From Burkholderia diffusa (GTDB taxonomy: Bacteria; Pseudomonadota; Gammaproteobacteria; Burkholderiales; Burkholderiaceae): a stretch of DNA of 64,000 nt. This document shows, one piece after another, positions 62,988 through 64,000 of the stretch. Both the position numbers and the translations under genes were made by a program. Every line of letters begins with the position of its first letter. The first letter of the stretch is position 1. Under the pieces are notes generated by a model. That model was not told where the DNA came from. It saw only the letters and a program-made list of their open reading frames with translations, and made no database searches. The stretch is taken from positions 372,001-436,000 of the forward strand of contig NZ_CP013364.1 of NCBI RefSeq assembly GCF_001718315.1, written 5' to 3'.

Positions 62988-63035
62988 TTTCGATAGTGAC
63001 TGTGTTAGCATGGTTAGTATCGATTCGATAGTAAC
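62988..63035. promoter_or_regulatory. HxlR operator: 23-bp near-palindrome plus extra half site
   Basis: Bases 63013-63035 are a near-perfect palindrome around TCGATTCGA, with arms GTTAGTATCGA and TCGATAGTAAC (one mismatched pair besides the centre). An extra copy of one arm, TTTCGATAGTGAC, lies at 62988-63000. The pair sits between the HxlR and SDR starts, with the first site only five bases from the HxlR start codon. Confidence 0.65.
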
Positions 63036-63076
63036 ACTTTCGACGACATCCCCCGTACCACCTGGAGACTTGACTG

Positions 63077-63892
63077 ATGAGCACGAACGACATGCGTGTG
63101 GCCATCGTGACCGGGGCGTCCTCCGGCATTGGACGGGCCACGGCCTTGGCCCTCGGGCAGGCGGGTTACCGTGTATTCGGAACCAGCCGCAAGGCATATC
63201 CCGTAAGCGCCGATGGCATCACGATGCTGGCGTGCGACGTGACCGACGACGACTCCGTACGAAATATGGTTACCGAAGTAGTGGGAGCAGTTGGAAGGAT
63301 CGACCTGCTGGTCAACAACGCAGGCATCGGCCTGTTCGGCGCCGCCGAAGAGTCGTCTGCCGCACAGGCCGGGGCGCTATTCGATGTCAATGTGTTCGGC
63401 GTGCTTCGCGTCACCAACGCGGTTCTGCCGGAGATGCGTCGCCAGAAGCGGGGGCGGATCATCAACATGAGTTCCGTGCTGGGTCTGGTCCCGTCGCCCT
63501 ACAGCGCCCTGTACGCGTCGACGAAGCATGCGGTGGAGGGCTACTCCGAATCGCTGGACCACGAGTTGCGCACGCGTGGCATCCGCGTCGTGCTGGTGGA
63601 ACCTGCCGTGACCCGTACGTCGTTCGAGGACAACACGATCAGGCCGGACCGCGAGTTGCCCGTCTACGATTCGGATCGCGCCCGGATTCATGCGCTGTTA
63701 CCAGCCATGATCGCAGCGGGTGATGCTCCAGAGATCGTCGCCGCCACGGTGCTCAAGGCCGCGACAGAGATCGCGCCGAAGCGGCGATACACCGCAGGCA
63801 AACAGGCCAGTCAGGTGCGTTTTCTGCGCCGCTATCTGCCTGAGTCCTTCGTGGACAAAGCCATTCGTAAATTCAATCGATTGCCGGCATAA
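63077..63892 (+). CDS. Short-chain dehydrogenase/reductase
   Basis: A 271-residue SDR. The cofactor motif is VTGASSGIGRATALALG, the NNAG box is LLVNNAGIG, the catalytic Ser is in INMSSVLG and the catalytic pair is YASTK. The C-terminal half (YTAGKQASQVRFLRRYLPESFVDKAIRKFNRLP) is typical of the subgroup that acts on retinol-like or fatty-acid derivatives. The first residues after Met (STNDMRVAIVTG) allow a second Met start, but the annotated one is preceded by GGAG. It is probably repressed by the divergent HxlR regulator. Confidence 0.9.
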   Translation: MSTNDMRVAIVTGASSGIGRATALALGQAGYRVFGTSRKAYPVSADGITMLACDVTDDDSVRNMVTEVVGAVGRIDLLVNNAGIGLFGAAEESSAAQAGALFDVNVFGVLRVTNAVLPEMRRQKRGRIINMSSVLGLVPSPYSALYASTKHAVEGYSESLDHELRTRGIRVVLVEPAVTRTSFEDNTIRPDRELPVYDSDRARIHALLPAMIAAGDAPEIVAATVLKAATEIAPKRRYTAGKQASQVRFLRRYLPESFVDKAIRKFNRLPA

Positions 63893-64000
63893 GCAGGCGA
63901 AGGCGAAGGAACGTCCGCACCTGCGGCCCCTCGCCCAACGCTTCGCCGGTGGTCCATGGAAGGACCGCAAAGTCACTTCGCGAGGGCCGCTAGCTGGGTA

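Overview
The window is high-GC DNA whose gene content, codon usage and family mix (BvgS-like hybrid kinases, DUF4148, trimeric autotransporter, LysR-flanked amino-acid ABC operons, ISNCY elements) point to a Burkholderia-type betaproteobacterium, probably an accessory-rich part of a secondary replicon. That assignment is an inference; there is no rRNA or tRNA gene here to anchor it. I see no CRISPR array, prophage or replication origin.

Layout. (1) 1-5.8 kb: stress and redox genes (hemerythrin-like C-terminus, tandem universal stress protein, FixH-like periplasmic protein, cytochrome b561, cytochrome b562) next to a QseBC-like two-component pair and a DUF4148 protein. (2) 6.1-9.8 kb: a complete polar amino-acid ABC transporter and a GNAT acetyltransferase. 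(3) 9.8-18.0 kb: a LysR regulator diverging from a tightly overlapping operon of argininosuccinate-lyase-like enzyme, ABC permease, ATPase, binding protein, two polysaccharide-deacetylase-family hydrolases and an MmgE/PrpD protein. This looks catabolic. A C-N lyase plus an MmgE/PrpD protein is the combination described for iminodisuccinate degradation, so an N-substituted aspartate or related compound is my leading guess for the substrate. (4) 18.1-29.8 kb: a chemoreceptor, an outer-membrane barrel protein, an aldehyde dehydrogenase/GMC oxidoreductase pair, an esterase, a DoxX-nitroreductase fusion, a quinone-oxidoreductase-like enzyme and two LysR regulators.

(5) 29.9-53.2 kb is a surface-adhesion island: a seven-repeat Kelch lipoprotein, a YadA-type trimeric autotransporter, a two-partner secretion pair (TpsA then TpsB), and an EcpA/MatB-like alternate chaperone-usher pilus (pilin, chaperone, usher, second chaperone, adhesin). 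It is followed by a LuxR-type response regulator and two convergent BvgS/EvgS-like hybrid kinases. One kinase has lost the phospho-accepting histidine of its HPt domain and the other keeps it. An AT-rich block of about one-fifth GC lies between the two-partner and pilus transcription units.

(6) 53.6-56.6 kb: two adjacent ISNCY-type insertion sequences, one intact and one decayed, end the adhesion island. (7) 57-62.1 kb: a second metabolic cluster (D-2-hydroxyacid dehydrogenase diverging from a frameshifted short-chain dehydrogenase, MFS transporter, VOC protein and an HTH-citrate synthase fusion), with two 17-bp palindromes in the divergent promoter. (8) 62.5-63.9 kb: an HxlR regulator diverging from a short-chain dehydrogenase, with a palindromic operator between them.
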